A DNA stretch of 64,000 bases. Origin: Talinum fruticosum. Taxonomy: Eukaryota > Streptophyta > Magnoliopsida > Caryophyllales > Talinaceae. Shown here piece by piece: positions 19,032 through 29,889 of this stretch (its first letter is position 1; every line of letters starts with the position of its first letter). Where the stretch lies: assembly GCA_021018815.1 (NCBI GenBank), contig JAITYX010000084.1, positions 1,984,001 to 2,048,000 of the forward strand, written 5' to 3'. A program made the translations under genes and the position numbers. The notes beneath the pieces were generated by a model. The model did not search any database. It was given only the letters and a program-made list of their open reading frames with translations, and was not told the origin of the DNA.

Positions 19032-21983
19032 TGTAACAACCCAAAGTTTAAGAAAACTTTTCTTGCAGAACCCGAGATACGAACAACGACGACAGATTGT
19101 CGATATTTTTCAACATATTATCTAATACTTATATGCACATAAGACATATTTAATTCCTAAACTAAATCATAAATAAGTTCTCATATATTCAAACTTATAT
19201 ATATATATATGTACATACATAACTAATGAACAACTAGCACAATTTATGAACCACTAATCATATATCCAAATATCAAGAAGTAAGTTGTTAATAAAACTAA
19301 CCTAATCTAATTATAAGTAATTACATATTCTAAAGCATATTAGGGTAATAAATGAAACCAAAATATTAACAATAACAAAAGTAATAATAGTTAGAAATAA
19401 TACAATAATAATAATTATTATAATTAAAAAATAATAATAATAATAATAATAAATACAAATAAAAATAAAAATAGTAATATATAAATATAAATGACAATGC
19501 TGAAGATAATTATGATAATAAAGATAATAATTAATAGAATTTTGTATAAACATAAAAATTGGGGTCAAATAGAAGTTTAACACCCAAAATCACACTAAGC
19601 ATGCTTAAAGAGTTGACAAATTACCCTACTTAGCATGCACCTTACCAAATGTCAAATGGAAATTAAGCTAAAGGACAACAAAGCCATGAGGATTAGTATA
19701 AAGATTAGTATACATAGGCTTGGTTAAATCAGAAAATTTCAACCCAAAACCCGACCTTGGCGTTTTCTCCCTCCTCCCTCACCCGACCAACAGCCCCGGT
19801 TCGGCCACCGCCACGGCTGTCCACCGGCCACCACCACCCACAACCCTTCACCACCTTACACCGAACCCATATCCACCTTCGGGACGACCCACCGACCACC
19901 CCATCGCCGGAAAATGAAAGCGAAAACCACCACAATCACCAACTTCCACCAATTCCAATCATACTTTTACAACCACTTTCAGCCACAACCACAACCACCA
20001 TGAGCACCACCTGCCTCCCATCACCGGCCAGCCATACGGGTCACCTGTCGCAGCCCCTAGCGCCGCCCACTGGACCACCAAATAACCACCATTCACACCC
20101 TCCTCAAACCTCCAAACCCTAAAAACATCACACAACTTCTTTCACCTTTTCTCCACCACCACTCCAGCCACCAACAACGGCCAGCCACCGTCGACCACCG
20201 ATCGGAAATAGACCTACCACCACATGCGGACACCGACTGCAGCCACCCAACACCACCACCTCAGCCACCCAAGCATACATCCTCTTTCTCTCTCCTCTAT
20301 TATGCCCTAATATATTACCCTTAAACAACCCCAAACCTAGCCACCAGCACCACTGCTGGTCAGCACCGCCACCCCGCCGCCGAGCACGACCCTACCGCCA
20401 ACAGTCCACCCTGCCCGCCACCACTAAGCTCCACCACCACCTTGGCCTCCCTTCACTCTTTCTAGGTAAACCCTAAACCCTAAGTTTTGATAATTTAAAG
20501 TTTTCAATATTTAAGTTAATCATTTTTATAAATAACAAGGAATTAACTTAGTCAAGAAAATGAAATAAAGTTATACGTGCATAGTTTAGTTAAGGTAAAA
20601 ATTTGGATTAATCTTATTAGAGTCATAGCTAAATTAGTTTAGATAAAAATAGCAAAATAAAATTAGAATAGTTCATTATAAAATAATTCATATAATGCAT
20701 GCATATTTTAGTTTAAATAATTTTAGTAGAATTTATCGTTAAATAATTTTAGAAGAAATAAGAATAAACATAAATAAGGTTAATTAGCTCGTTATGTGCA
20801 TGCTTAATAAAGAAACAAATATTGTCATAGCTATAACTTAGATAACTAATTAAATTTCTAAATACAAATGAATTAGTAAGTAAAACTAGCAAAAACATGA
20901 CAAATAATGCTTGATAAGTTAATCAACATTTAATTGTTAGTATTATAACGCATGTTTAGATTATAACAATTCATAGTAAATAGTTATATGCATCCATGAA
21001 TAAGGTAATTTAATTAGACATAATAAAGTAAACCATGAACCACTAAATATAAGGCATAAATCATGTTAAAAATAAATCATAATAACTAAAGATATAGGAT
21101 AGGTTATTATTAATCAAGGAATACAAGTCCTAAAAACAAATTCTCATTCTATTAACTCTTATTTAAGGCCATCGGTCGATGTATGTTCAAGGGTCCTACT
21201 CAAAGTGACAAGGAAATGAATCAAGTTCAAACCATCAATCAATTTTAGTTCATCGGTACATTCATTAATCGTGCCCTTCAATGTTTATTTACAAATCAAT
21301 GCCGGATATGGTCGACTTCAATAACAACAAGTAATCATTTGCAAATAGTATTTTCCATATAAAAGTGGACCCGCCCTTCAAGTGCCATTATTTGGTACGC
21401 CTCAATATCCAGGTTGGTAACACCGTAGCTGTTGACCCCCTTCAACCGGACTATCCGATCGGTCCAGGTGTGTTCACATGTGTTTAGGGAAACCCAATGA
21501 TCGTAAGGGATCCATTCGAGATAGTTAATTAGCAACAGTTTTACATTATTCACTCGGCCTCATTTACAATCGAATTGAAATGCATGCGCTCAACTCAACT
21601 ATTTCATAATCTTTATTTTACAGACATGATAATGGACGTATTGAGCTTTAGCTCACATTTCGAAAATGTTTTCTTGTTTTGTTTTAGGTAAAGATGTTGA
21701 AGGTATGAAGCAAAGGTCTGTTCAAGACTTAGAGGCTCGCGAGTGGCAAGTTAAGGTATTAGTGGTCAAGTGTCATTGATTTTGTATCGGGTTTAACATG
21801 TATTTGTTGCATAAGTTATAGTTTCCTAACAAGGTATAACCTTGGGTATAATACATATAGAGCCTTGCCCTTTCCTCCGGTAACGGCCGCGGTAATGGCC
21901 CCGACCTCCTTTCCGCTACGCTAATCATTGGCTAGCGGGTTATTTAGAGCTAAAACCGGTGATTAAGGGTTTGGGGCGTTACG
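19032..21983 (+). repeat. GypA 3' LTR
   Basis: Starts TGTAACAACCCAAAG and ends GGTTTGGGGCGTTACG. It matches 13186-16190 along its length but lacks the ~125-bp (TA)n block near the head. That block also has a diverged counterpart in the related LTR at 51964-55094, so its absence here looks like a deletion. The CCACC-rich tract is at 19745-20450 and the telomere-like double motif at 20468-20484. The frames at 19720-20122 and 21335-21553 fall inside the LTR and are not genes. Confidence 0.85.
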
Positions 21984-23214
21984 GATCCTAAGATCCTTCT
22001 ACATGGATAGATGGTCCTAAACCCATTCAAGAATAATATAACCTTAGACCATGTAGCAAAATCTTATCATACATTTGATAAAATTCCGGCAACATTTTCC
22101 CTTAGTCCTTCAAGTACAACATATGAAAACGAAGTGGGTAATCTGTATATCCTTACTTAATTGTATGGTACCATACGTAAGGATACACACATCAAACTCA
22201 TCGTCATCATAATTACACCCGAAGAACGATAGGGAAATGAGCACCATGATATCTTGTCAAATTTATGATAAGATTATAATGGCCACACAACCTATTATCA
22301 TATTATTCTCAAACTATCCAACAAGGAAAATTCAGAAAGCTATACATTCCAATCTAATATCCTAAACGCTATACACACATTTATGCAGCTATCGCGACCT
22401 AGGATAACTGGTTATGTACAAATGTTTGAAGGTGTTCTCTAAGCTTATGAAATGCATACGATAATTTAATGAAGCATGCCATTAATCGAATTATATGAAA
22501 AATAATAAAGCCCTAGTAATTAGTAATAAGTTTTTGGGATGACCCTATATCTAAATTATCTTTCTATTTCTCTAAAACCCTAAACAAATTTGGATGCACT
22601 CTTTCGATTTACCATCATTAACTATCATTCTATTTCCCTATAAATTTAAATCCTAAAATCCTCAACCCATTTCTCAAAATCTCTAACATTTCCCGAATTT
22701 CCAACTTAATAAACTAAACAAATGTTACCCACATTTTCAACATTCACAAATTCTCAATATTCAACATTTTCAACAAAGGTTCAACGAGTTCAACAATCTC
22801 AAACATTACCCACATTCTCAAAATTCACATAATTAGCCCAAATAGAACATTTAACGATATAAATCTTGTAAATAACTTAAAGCGTAACATAAGAAAGGAT
22901 AGAGATTCATACCGTAAGAACGAGGAAAACAACGGCGACAATGAGCGAGAGGATTCACCCCGAAACACACCCAGCCACCGACACAAATACTAAGACAGCT
23001 ACAAGAAAGAGGAGAGACGAGGAGTGAGCGAAATGACATTGAACCACAAGAGCAAGCAATGATGATGATAACTTACGGGCTACTCCGAGCGGATGTAGAT
23101 TTGAGTAGTAGTGGACGAGAGTGAACTGTGGAGTATGATAAGACCGAGAGTAGATAGCAAATGAAGTGAGTGTGGAAACAATTGGAACGTTCTTGGGTTT
23201 TTAGATTGGTCTAA
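21984..23214 (-). other. CACTA 5' non-coding part
   Basis: This DNA lies between the GypA insertion and the right subterminal repeats, upstream of the transposase start in the transposon's own orientation, so it should contain promoter and 5' leader. It is AT-rich and has no convincing open frame. A stretch of short TTCTCAA/CATTTTCAACA near-repeats lies at ~22680-22830. Confidence 0.5.
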
Positions 23215-23431
23215 AAGACATTTGAGGACGGCTCTTTCGCGGAACCATCGTTATACGTCACATATGGCAACGAGTTCTATGAAAGAACCAATACAGATGA
23301 CAGTGGTTCATTTGGAAGAATCATTGTCATATGTGCTTAAAAACGCCTTTTATTTACAAAATTGTCACCGTTCTATTTTTCATGACGGTTTGTCCCTTTA
23401 ACCGTCGTTAAAAGTGGAACTCGTAGTAGTG
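23215..23431. repeat. CACTA right subterminal repeats and terminal inverted repeat
   Basis: The facing GACGGTT/AACCGTC half-sites at ~23224-23256, 23268-23292, 23300-23334 and 23378-23410 mirror those at 795-1085. The element ends GAACTCGTAGTAGTG at 23417-23431, that is CACTACTACGAGTTC on the minus strand. The next three bases are CCC, the candidate right target duplication. Confidence 0.8.
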
Positions 23432-24735
23432 CCCCTCTTGCTCCTTGTTTTGAGAACAATGGGGAAGGCTCAAGCATTGGCTCCTATAAGGGAGACTCCA
23501 CTGCGGAAATCACTTGTTATGAGGGTGAAAATTAAAAATTAAAATTGCATGTCTTTATCACATTTGCATCGGGCATTTTCACATTTTTATAGACGACTTT
23601 GAACATATATGTTTTTTGACCTATATGTTTCAACAAATAGGAAGCCTCTTTTGGGGAAGGTTGAATTATTATTTTGGTGGGTTTATTTAACTTAATTCTA
23701 AGGTGTGATTACCCTCCCACTCATAGACAAATAAAAATCATCTTAATGAAGGTGAGTTCAATTTTGCATTTAGCTAAATGAAACCATCTCAATTAACGTG
23801 AGTCCATTTTTGCATATTAGCTAAAGGAAATTCATCTCAATTATGATGAGTCCATTTTCGCTTTTAGCCAAATAAAAATCATCTCAATTAAGGCAAGTCC
23901 GTTTCGACATTTTAAGTATCTCCATTTTTGCATTCTTTTTCGATTTAGGTTGGTCCATTTTGTATAGAATTAAAAAAACATTCATCTTTAAAGATCATCT
24001 TTTTGTATTTTGCTCTGTTGGCATTTACGTGCCAAAAAAAAAAAAAGAGCATATCATTTTCCTTTGTTGAGGATCGAGTCTTTCCTCGGGTCGAGCACTT
24101 GAATCCTTTCTCCCCAAAGCTTGTTTCCTGTAGACCTTCCTAAGCATATGTTCGTTTGAGCTACTAGATCGGAAAGCCTTATGCAACCGGGTATTGTCGG
24201 AATCCGGGTATAAATGGTTAGAGCGGTTGGGTAAAGAGTCCACTTCGGTGATACGTTCAACATTGATACATTACACACTTGCCACTTCCAATGTTGGTGC
24301 ACTTAACACCGGTGCATTCTTCACCAATTTGGTTAACACCTACTCCCTTTCACTAGATAGTATCGAAACATAAATCTCTTTCAATGGCCGATGAACCATA
24401 AGCTGTCTCTTATTGTGTGCTTGATCAACGAATCTTTTACAAAGATGAAAGCTATATTTGAGGCTCGGAAGAAAAGGATTGAGTCAATTCGAAGCCCATA
24501 GTCTTATACTTGAAACCCTTAATAGAAACTAATGGAGTAGGAAAAGATGGAGAGGAAAAAGACCCTCCACCTCAATGTTTGCCGGAACCTCTGCTCGAAC
24601 CTTGACTTGATCCACATACACATCACCTAAAGCCAACACTTTGTAAGGAGGCTTTGTCATTTCTTACTTTTTCTAAACCACCCCTTATCTCTCGGAAAAG
24701 AGAGGAGGAAAAGTTGGGGTGCTGCCTCCTACGAG
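23432..24735 (+). mobile_element. Ogre/Tat-like (family O) leader fragment, copy 1
   Basis: A PBS-like GAGACTCCACTGCGGA (23492-23507) is followed by a leader that closely parallels 43620-44800. Both share TTGCAT-GGGCAT, a ~50-bp minisatellite (23730-23935), and TCGGGTCGAGCACTTGAATCC...CTCCCC (24085-24120). The stretch 24180-24640 corresponds to the region before gag in the better copy, but I find no open gag frame. The GACTCCACTG-GGA motif resembles the tRNA-Arg-type primer site reported for Ogre elements. The two short minus frames at 24025-24302 are not genes. Confidence 0.55.
23730..23935 (+). repeat. ~50-bp minisatellite in the family O leader
   Basis: Four units of the form AAATRAAAWYCATCTCAATTA...GAGTCCATTTTTGCATTTTAGCC occur in tandem with 80-90% similarity by eye. 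The same unit is amplified independently at 44345-44585. Confidence 0.75.
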
Positions 24736-24952
24736 TGGCAACTCTACTGCGGATATCAATTCCCCTTACGCATTAGGTATTAGGCATTTTAACCGTGAGT
24801 GTTTTTATCACATTTGCATTAGGAATTTTTACATTTAGGTGGCCTTGAACATAGTTTCTTTTTGGATCTATAGGCTATAATCCTTACGAATCCTTTTTGT
24901 GACGATTAAATCATCATCTTTGTGAGTCCATTAGGCTTAACACTAACGTGTG
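24736..24952 (+). mobile_element. Family O leader, copy 2, left part
   Basis: TGGCAACTCTACTGCGGA (24736-24753) is a second PBS-like site, followed by CACATTTGCATTAGGAATTTTTACATTTAGG and CCATTAGGCTTAACACTAACGTG, parallel to copy 1 and to 43630-43710. The SIRE element interrupts it at 24952 and it resumes at 35458. Copies 1 and 2 are therefore head-to-tail neighbours, perhaps an old tandem arrangement of LTR/leader units. Confidence 0.55.
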
Positions 24953-26407
24953 TGAAGACTCGAGGTTTTGACCACTGAGACATTCTCGGTGTTACATGAA
25001 GACTCGGTATAAATCCTATCACTCTTAAGTTTTGATTCCAAGTCATTCGAGAACTATAAAAACACTTATCTAAGTTTTCATTATGTTATGTTGACCCAAA
25101 ACTGCCTTATTTAACATCTCGCTACACTTGGTGTTTCCGACTCACTTAGACATCACTTAGAACTATCGCATGCTCAAATAATCTGTCTAACACTCTTATT
25201 ATGAGCACCGACTTTGTATTTCAATGCAAAGTGAATTACAACGTTAATTCTTTATTCTAAGTCGACATATTTCCTTGAGAATTGTTGACAAGATCAAGTT
25301 GTTATACTTTGATAAACTCTTTTAACTTGATCATCTTTAGGATTACCTCAAGATGGAATTTGAGTATATTGAATATTAGACTCAAAAATTCCATTCTTTT
25401 AGGCTAAAGATAATTAAGCATTTATTTACTCGGATTTAATTATTATCCGTACCTAATCTTGGACCAAAGTATTTTGTACTTTGAGAATCAATGTGGTTTT
25501 CTTTTGTAGGTTATTGAAACGAGGCTAACTTATTTTTGAAATACAAAAGCAACCGGCTGCTAGCGATTAAACACCAGCAGACAAGTTTTAGCTACTTCTA
25601 GACATGGCTCGGACACCGTGTCATGGTTGTTTGTTTCCAAAATTAGAAAAATCCAAGTCTAGGTCTAACGGTTGTTTCCACCTTTGCTTTCAGTCACCAC
25701 AAGTTGATCGGAACATCTTTTTAAGCCAAGAGCCATTGAACAATGTTGACATCCCAACGGATATTTTACGAGTGACTCAAAATAGGCGTTAGAACGGCTA
25801 GTGAAGATTTCAGTCAAGAATTAAGACTCAACGGTCACTCCACAAGACTTGAAGATTACTGAACAAATTGCTGGAACTAAATTCATTGTTGAACTAATTG
25901 TTGTTCTCATTCTTACTCAATCTTCTATTTAGAACTCCAAGTCTATATTTAATATTTTTTGAGTTGTAAAGAAAGTCTTATAATCAATTACATTCTTTTC
26001 TTACATTCAAAGTAAGGTCCCTTCACCGAGACTGTTAGGGTTAACTCAGCTCGGTTGTCCCTGATTGTAAAGGTTACCTCAATCGGGAAGTTCTAGATCG
26101 AGATAAGGGAACTTCGAGTCTAGGAAAACATTGTAAGGAATTATTTAGGGGAGCAATTCTGGTTGAGTAAGTCCTCCGTATTTTGTGGATTCAAAATACT
26201 GGATTTGACTTAGTGCTAGGATTAGCACCGTCCGTGGTTTTCTGCTCCAGGAGGGTTTCCATGTATATATGTGTTATTGCCATTCTAAGTTCATCACGGA
26301 CTCGAAATCTACTTTTAGCTTGTATTGGTGCAAAAATTGTTTAATTTTCTTCATCACCTTATTCAACCTCCTTAGGGTGACTTAGACTCTCTAAGAGCAA
26401 ACCTTCA
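24953..26407 (+). repeat. SIRE 5' LTR
   Basis: Starts TGAAGACTCGAGG, ends AGAGCAAACCTTCA. It matches 33970-35452 throughout, with many G/A and C/T differences (for example ACTTAGACATCACTTAGAAC against ACTCGGACATCACTCGGAAC). At 25836 it lacks 30 bp that in the 3' LTR include TATAAATA (see findings). The 62-codon frame at 25604 is inside the LTR and is not a gene. Confidence 0.88.
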
Positions 26408-26409
26408 AT

Positions 26410-26427
26410 TAGTATCAAAGCCTAGCC
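26410..26427 (+). promoter_or_regulatory. SIRE primer binding site (iMet type)
   Basis: TAGTATCAAAGCCTAGCC follows the LTR end by two bases and resembles TGGTATCAGAGCCTAGG. Confidence 0.75.
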
Positions 26428-26466
26428 TTTCAAGAGGATCTCACCATCCAAAGGTATAAAGATAAG

Positions 26467-27420
26467 ATGGCTCGGAACAATGGAGAGATCGATGAAGGAG
26501 GATCATCCACCGGACCATCGAAGTTCAAAGGATCAAACTTTGCCCATTGGAAGAAGATGATAGAGTGTTTCTTGATTGACAACGATGAAGATGTTTGGAA
26601 CATCATCCAAGTAGGCAACTTCATTCCAATGAAGATGGAGGATAGAACTACTCTTCCAAAAGCCAAATCCGAGTTCACCACCGAAGAGACTGATAAGTTA
26701 AGAAAGAATTTCAAAGCTATGAACACACCGATGTGTGCCATTAGCACAAAATAATACAATAGTCTCGGCCTGTGACACGGCCAACGAGGTGTGGGACACT
26801 TTTGTCAACATCTATGAAGGAACAAGCCAAGTGAAGCATGCGAAGATAAGTCAATATCTTTGTAAGTAAGAGTTGTTCAAGATGGAGCCGGAAGAAAACA
26901 TCACTCGAGATGTATGTTTGGTTTATAATGATTAATAATAATCTCAAATCTCCGGGTAGAAAGATCTCTCATGAAGAAATGTCCAGAAAGATTCGAGAAG
27001 CCTACCAAAGAAGAGATAGGATCCCAAAGTGATAGCCATTGAAGAAGCTTAGAACCTCTCTCAACTAAGATTAGACGAGCTTATCGGGACCCATGAGATT
27101 AATATGGAAGAAGAGGATGTCGAGGTCAACAACAAAAAGAATATTGTCTTGAAGGCCTTAGAATGCGGACGTGAAAGTTTGAGTTCCTAATAATCGGAAG
27201 AGGATTCTATGGCACTCATAGCTCGCGACTTCAAGAGAATGATGAAATATATGAAGTGGGATAAGAGGCCAAAGGATGAGTTCTACAAGAAGTATAAGAA
27301 GGACGAGAAAATGTAAATATTTTTCTCCTTCAAAGTTATCTTTATCTTAGAACTCAGGTTGCTTATGAATATGGTAGCAAGGAGCACATAGTTAGAGATT
27401 GTGCCAAGGTAAAGAAGGAC
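26467..27420 (+). pseudogene. SIRE gag pseudogene
   Basis: The frame opens with MARNNGEIDEGGSSTGPSKF and continues FAHWKKMIECFLIDNDEDVWN, the N-terminal gag block of SIRE-like copia elements. The first stop falls at 26752. The homologous reading continues through frameshifts: NEVWDTFVNIYEG-like (~26785-26820), EEMSRKI-like (~26978), and MALIARDFKRMMKYMKW (27210-27260). The zinc knuckle at ~27363-27405 has decayed: the first two cysteines are replaced (AYEYG where CYECG is expected) while the histidine and last cysteine (HIVRDCAK) remain. Gag would form the particle around the RNA. This copy cannot. Confidence 0.8.
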
Positions 27421-28229
27421 AAAAAGAAAAAGGCAATGATGGCTACCTGGAGTGATGATGACTCATCTAAAGAAGATGACTCGAGACGACTCAAAGTGTC
27501 TTATTACGAGACTTAGGTATTGATGAGGTAGTTGAATACTTTCTCAAATTTTCAAAAGCTGATCTAGCACGATATATTTTCACTTTGGAAGAAAAGTCCA
27601 ATTTGGACTCATTCTAGTTCAAAGAACAACTTGACTCTATGAGAGCAATGCTTTGAAAGACGAATTAAAAAAGCTGAGACAAAATCCGATAGAACTTAAG
27701 ACCAGTACTCAATCAAATGAGACTATGTCCGAGTCACTCGGAACAGGGAATGAGAAATTGAAAAGAAAGCTTAATGATTCTCAATAACTTGTTTTGAAAT
27801 TCACTCATGGTAAAAAAAACCTTAATATGCTTTTAGGCTCTCGGTGTGTCTCTTTCGGAAAGAAGGACTTGGCTTTAATGAAGAAGAGGAATCAAAATCC
27901 TATTCTAATCTTTTCAAAAGGATTCTAGAACTGTAAAGTTCGGGAAGGCTGAGCATGACCCCATTCATACAAATGAACAGAGGAATAAGCCCATACTTGG
28001 TTTACAGGAAAAAGCTTTCTCCTCCTATTTACAAAAGAAAATTTTTCAAGAGAAAGAGACACGAGTCTTAGTTTTCTAGAAGGAAAACTCAGAATCGAGA
28101 CTAGACCCAAAATTATTCAAATCCGGGTTCCCAAAAGTGCTATTCCTCGAGAAAGGACCGGAGTAAAGGGAGTTACTGGGTTCGTAAGAGGAAGTGAGAA
28201 GGGTTTGTTTATTTCTGTCTTGCGGATAA

Positions 28230-29520
28230 CTTAGAAGAAGAAGAAAGGTCATTGGTACTTCGACAATGGTTGCTCGAGCTACATGTTAGGAGATTCCGGA
28301 CTCTTCTCCGGGCTAGAAGACACGAAAGTAGGAAAAGTCACATTTAGAGTTAATAGTAAAGGCAACATAGTAGGGATTGGCAAAATTAGTAAAGGAAACA
28401 ACACGAGTAAGCCCAGTCTACCTAGTCAAAGGACTCAAGTACAATGTCCTTAGCATTTCTCAGCTGTGTGAGAAAGGTCAAGATGTAATGTTCACCCACA
28501 CAAACTGCTACATTTCGATGCGGTCTCCAAAGAGACTAAGCTCTCGAGTCGGAGGTCGGGTAACACCTACACTATTCCTTTCTCCGATTCAAGCCAGAAT
28601 TTATCTTGTTTAAAAGCATCCGTGAAATGATGATTCATGGACTTGGCATCGTAGACCAGGTCATATTAGCATGCATACTATCAAGAAACTTGCATCTCAT
28701 GGATTGGTTAGGGGTTTAACCAACTATGCTTTTAAGAAGGATAAAATCTATGAGGCATGCACAAAAGGTAAAAAGGTTTTTTCAAACCACTCAAAACCAT
28801 GTATACATACAAAGTGCTTAAATTTCTTAATATGGATTTTTGTGGTGAAATTTATGTGAAAAGTCTTGGAGGTAAATCGTATATACTTGTCGTTGTTGAT
28901 GATTTCTCGGGATTTAATTAGGTATGTTTTCTCAAGAATAAGAATGAAGTCTTCAAAGAGTTCATTAAGCTCTACAGGAAAATTCAAGTAGAGTCTCGGA
29001 CTCATATCAGAAATATTCAACTGGCTATGGAAGGGAGTTTGAATACTTAGAATTGCGGACTTACGTGACAAGAATGACGTCTCTCATAAGTTATCTACAC
29101 CCGAACGCCTCAACAAAATGGAGTAGCAAAGAGAAAGAACAGAACTCTTAAAGAAATAGGAAGGACTATGATGATTGAAAATGATCTACCTTACTATTTC
29201 GGGGTTGAGGCGATCAACGGAGCAAATTATATAGTCAATAGATACCTCATAAGACCTATCTTGAAGAAAACACCCTACGAGCTTTACAAAGAATACAAAC
29301 CCAACATCTCCTACTTCAAACCATTTGGATGTAAGTTCTTTGTGCACAACAATGGTAAGGAGCATCTTACTAAGTTTAATGCTAGGTAAGATGCAGGTAT
29401 ATTTTTGGGTTACTTATCTCATAGCAAAGCTTATCTTGTTTTTAACAAGAGAACTAACAAAGTGGAAGAAAGTATCCACATTGTCATTGATTAAATTGAT
29501 CTTGGCAGGATAAGTGACTC
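28230..29520 (+). pseudogene. SIRE protease and integrase pseudogene
   Basis: WYFDNGCSSYMLGD (~28255-28297) is the protease active site, but the usual D-S-G reads D-N-G. The GAG-pre-integrase block is visible as WTWHR-like PGHISMHTIKKLASHGLV (~28630-28705). The integrase follows (SLGGKSYILVVVDDFS ~28863-28912; TPQQNGVAKRKNRTL ~29107-29150), where the family's catalytic Glu in the ERKN block reads Lys. The frame 29168-29389 (MIENDLPYYFGVEAINGANY...FKPFGCKFFVHN) is its intact continuation. Stops and at least three frameshifts disrupt it. Confidence 0.8.
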
Positions 29521-29889
29521 CACATACTCGGATCTTAGACTTAATAGAGATGAAGACGACCTTGCTGAAGCCGAGCTCGGAAAGAGTCAAAACAAAATTA
29601 CTAAGGCAGCCGAGAATGGAGCAACTCGGAATGTTATGACTCGGACTACATAAATTCAAGAGCCAGCTCAGAATCGTTGAAGAATAAGTCAATAAGGCTA
29701 AGCAAGATCAGCTTGTTCAACCAACAAACTTGGTAAACCAAAGGACGAGTAAAGCTTTCAAATATGTATCCGAGTCACCCACTGAAAACATACTTTCCGA
29801 CATCAACATTGGGGTAAGAACTCAATGCTCTTTGCATAATCGGTGTGCTTGCATTTTCTGCATTCGTATCATTAACTCGAACCCAAAAA

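Larger units (their letters stand above)
5663..21983 (+). mobile_element. Ty3/gypsy retrotransposon GypA (composite 5' LTR, dead interior)
   Basis: The element starts TGTAACAACC at 5663 and the 3' LTR ends GGGGCGTTACG at 21983. LTRs of about 2.95 kb flank an interior of ~2.84 kb (16191-19031) with an iMet-type PBS and a polypurine tract. The 5' LTR is enlarged by a tandem duplication of its first ~190 bp and by a pararetrovirus inserted in the first copy. Expected 5-bp target duplications are not found (AGCAC on the left, GATCC on the right), so one end may have been altered. The interior keeps only vestiges of pol of the chromovirus/Tekay kind. Confidence 0.8.
795..23431 (-). mobile_element. 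CACTA (En/Spm) transposon, decayed and split by nested insertions
   Basis: The right end is a classic CACTA terminus: read on the minus strand from 23431 it starts CACTACTACGAGTT. Inside both ends lie arrays of short palindromic motifs of the GACGACGGTT/AACCGTCGTC type, as expected for CACTA subterminal repeats. A TNP2-type transposase pseudogene fills 2281-5613 on the minus strand. A gypsy element (5663-21983) interrupts the transposon about 50 bp upstream of the transposase start, so the element's own DNA is roughly 795-5662 plus 21984-23431 (~6.3 kb). The left terminus is degenerate, so the left boundary and 3-bp TSD are not defined. Confidence 0.7.

Noticed and set aside
21335..21553. 72-codon frame with a close counterpart at 52454-52690 (NLDIEAYQIMAL shared)
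   Set aside because: Similarity is explained by both being in GypA-family LTRs. The start codon is GTG in both, and in the 5' LTR (15570-15780) the frame is not preserved.
22851..23039. 62-codon minus frame in the CACTA 5' region
   Set aside because: Short, no family resemblance, and not supported by position relative to a promoter or splice sites.
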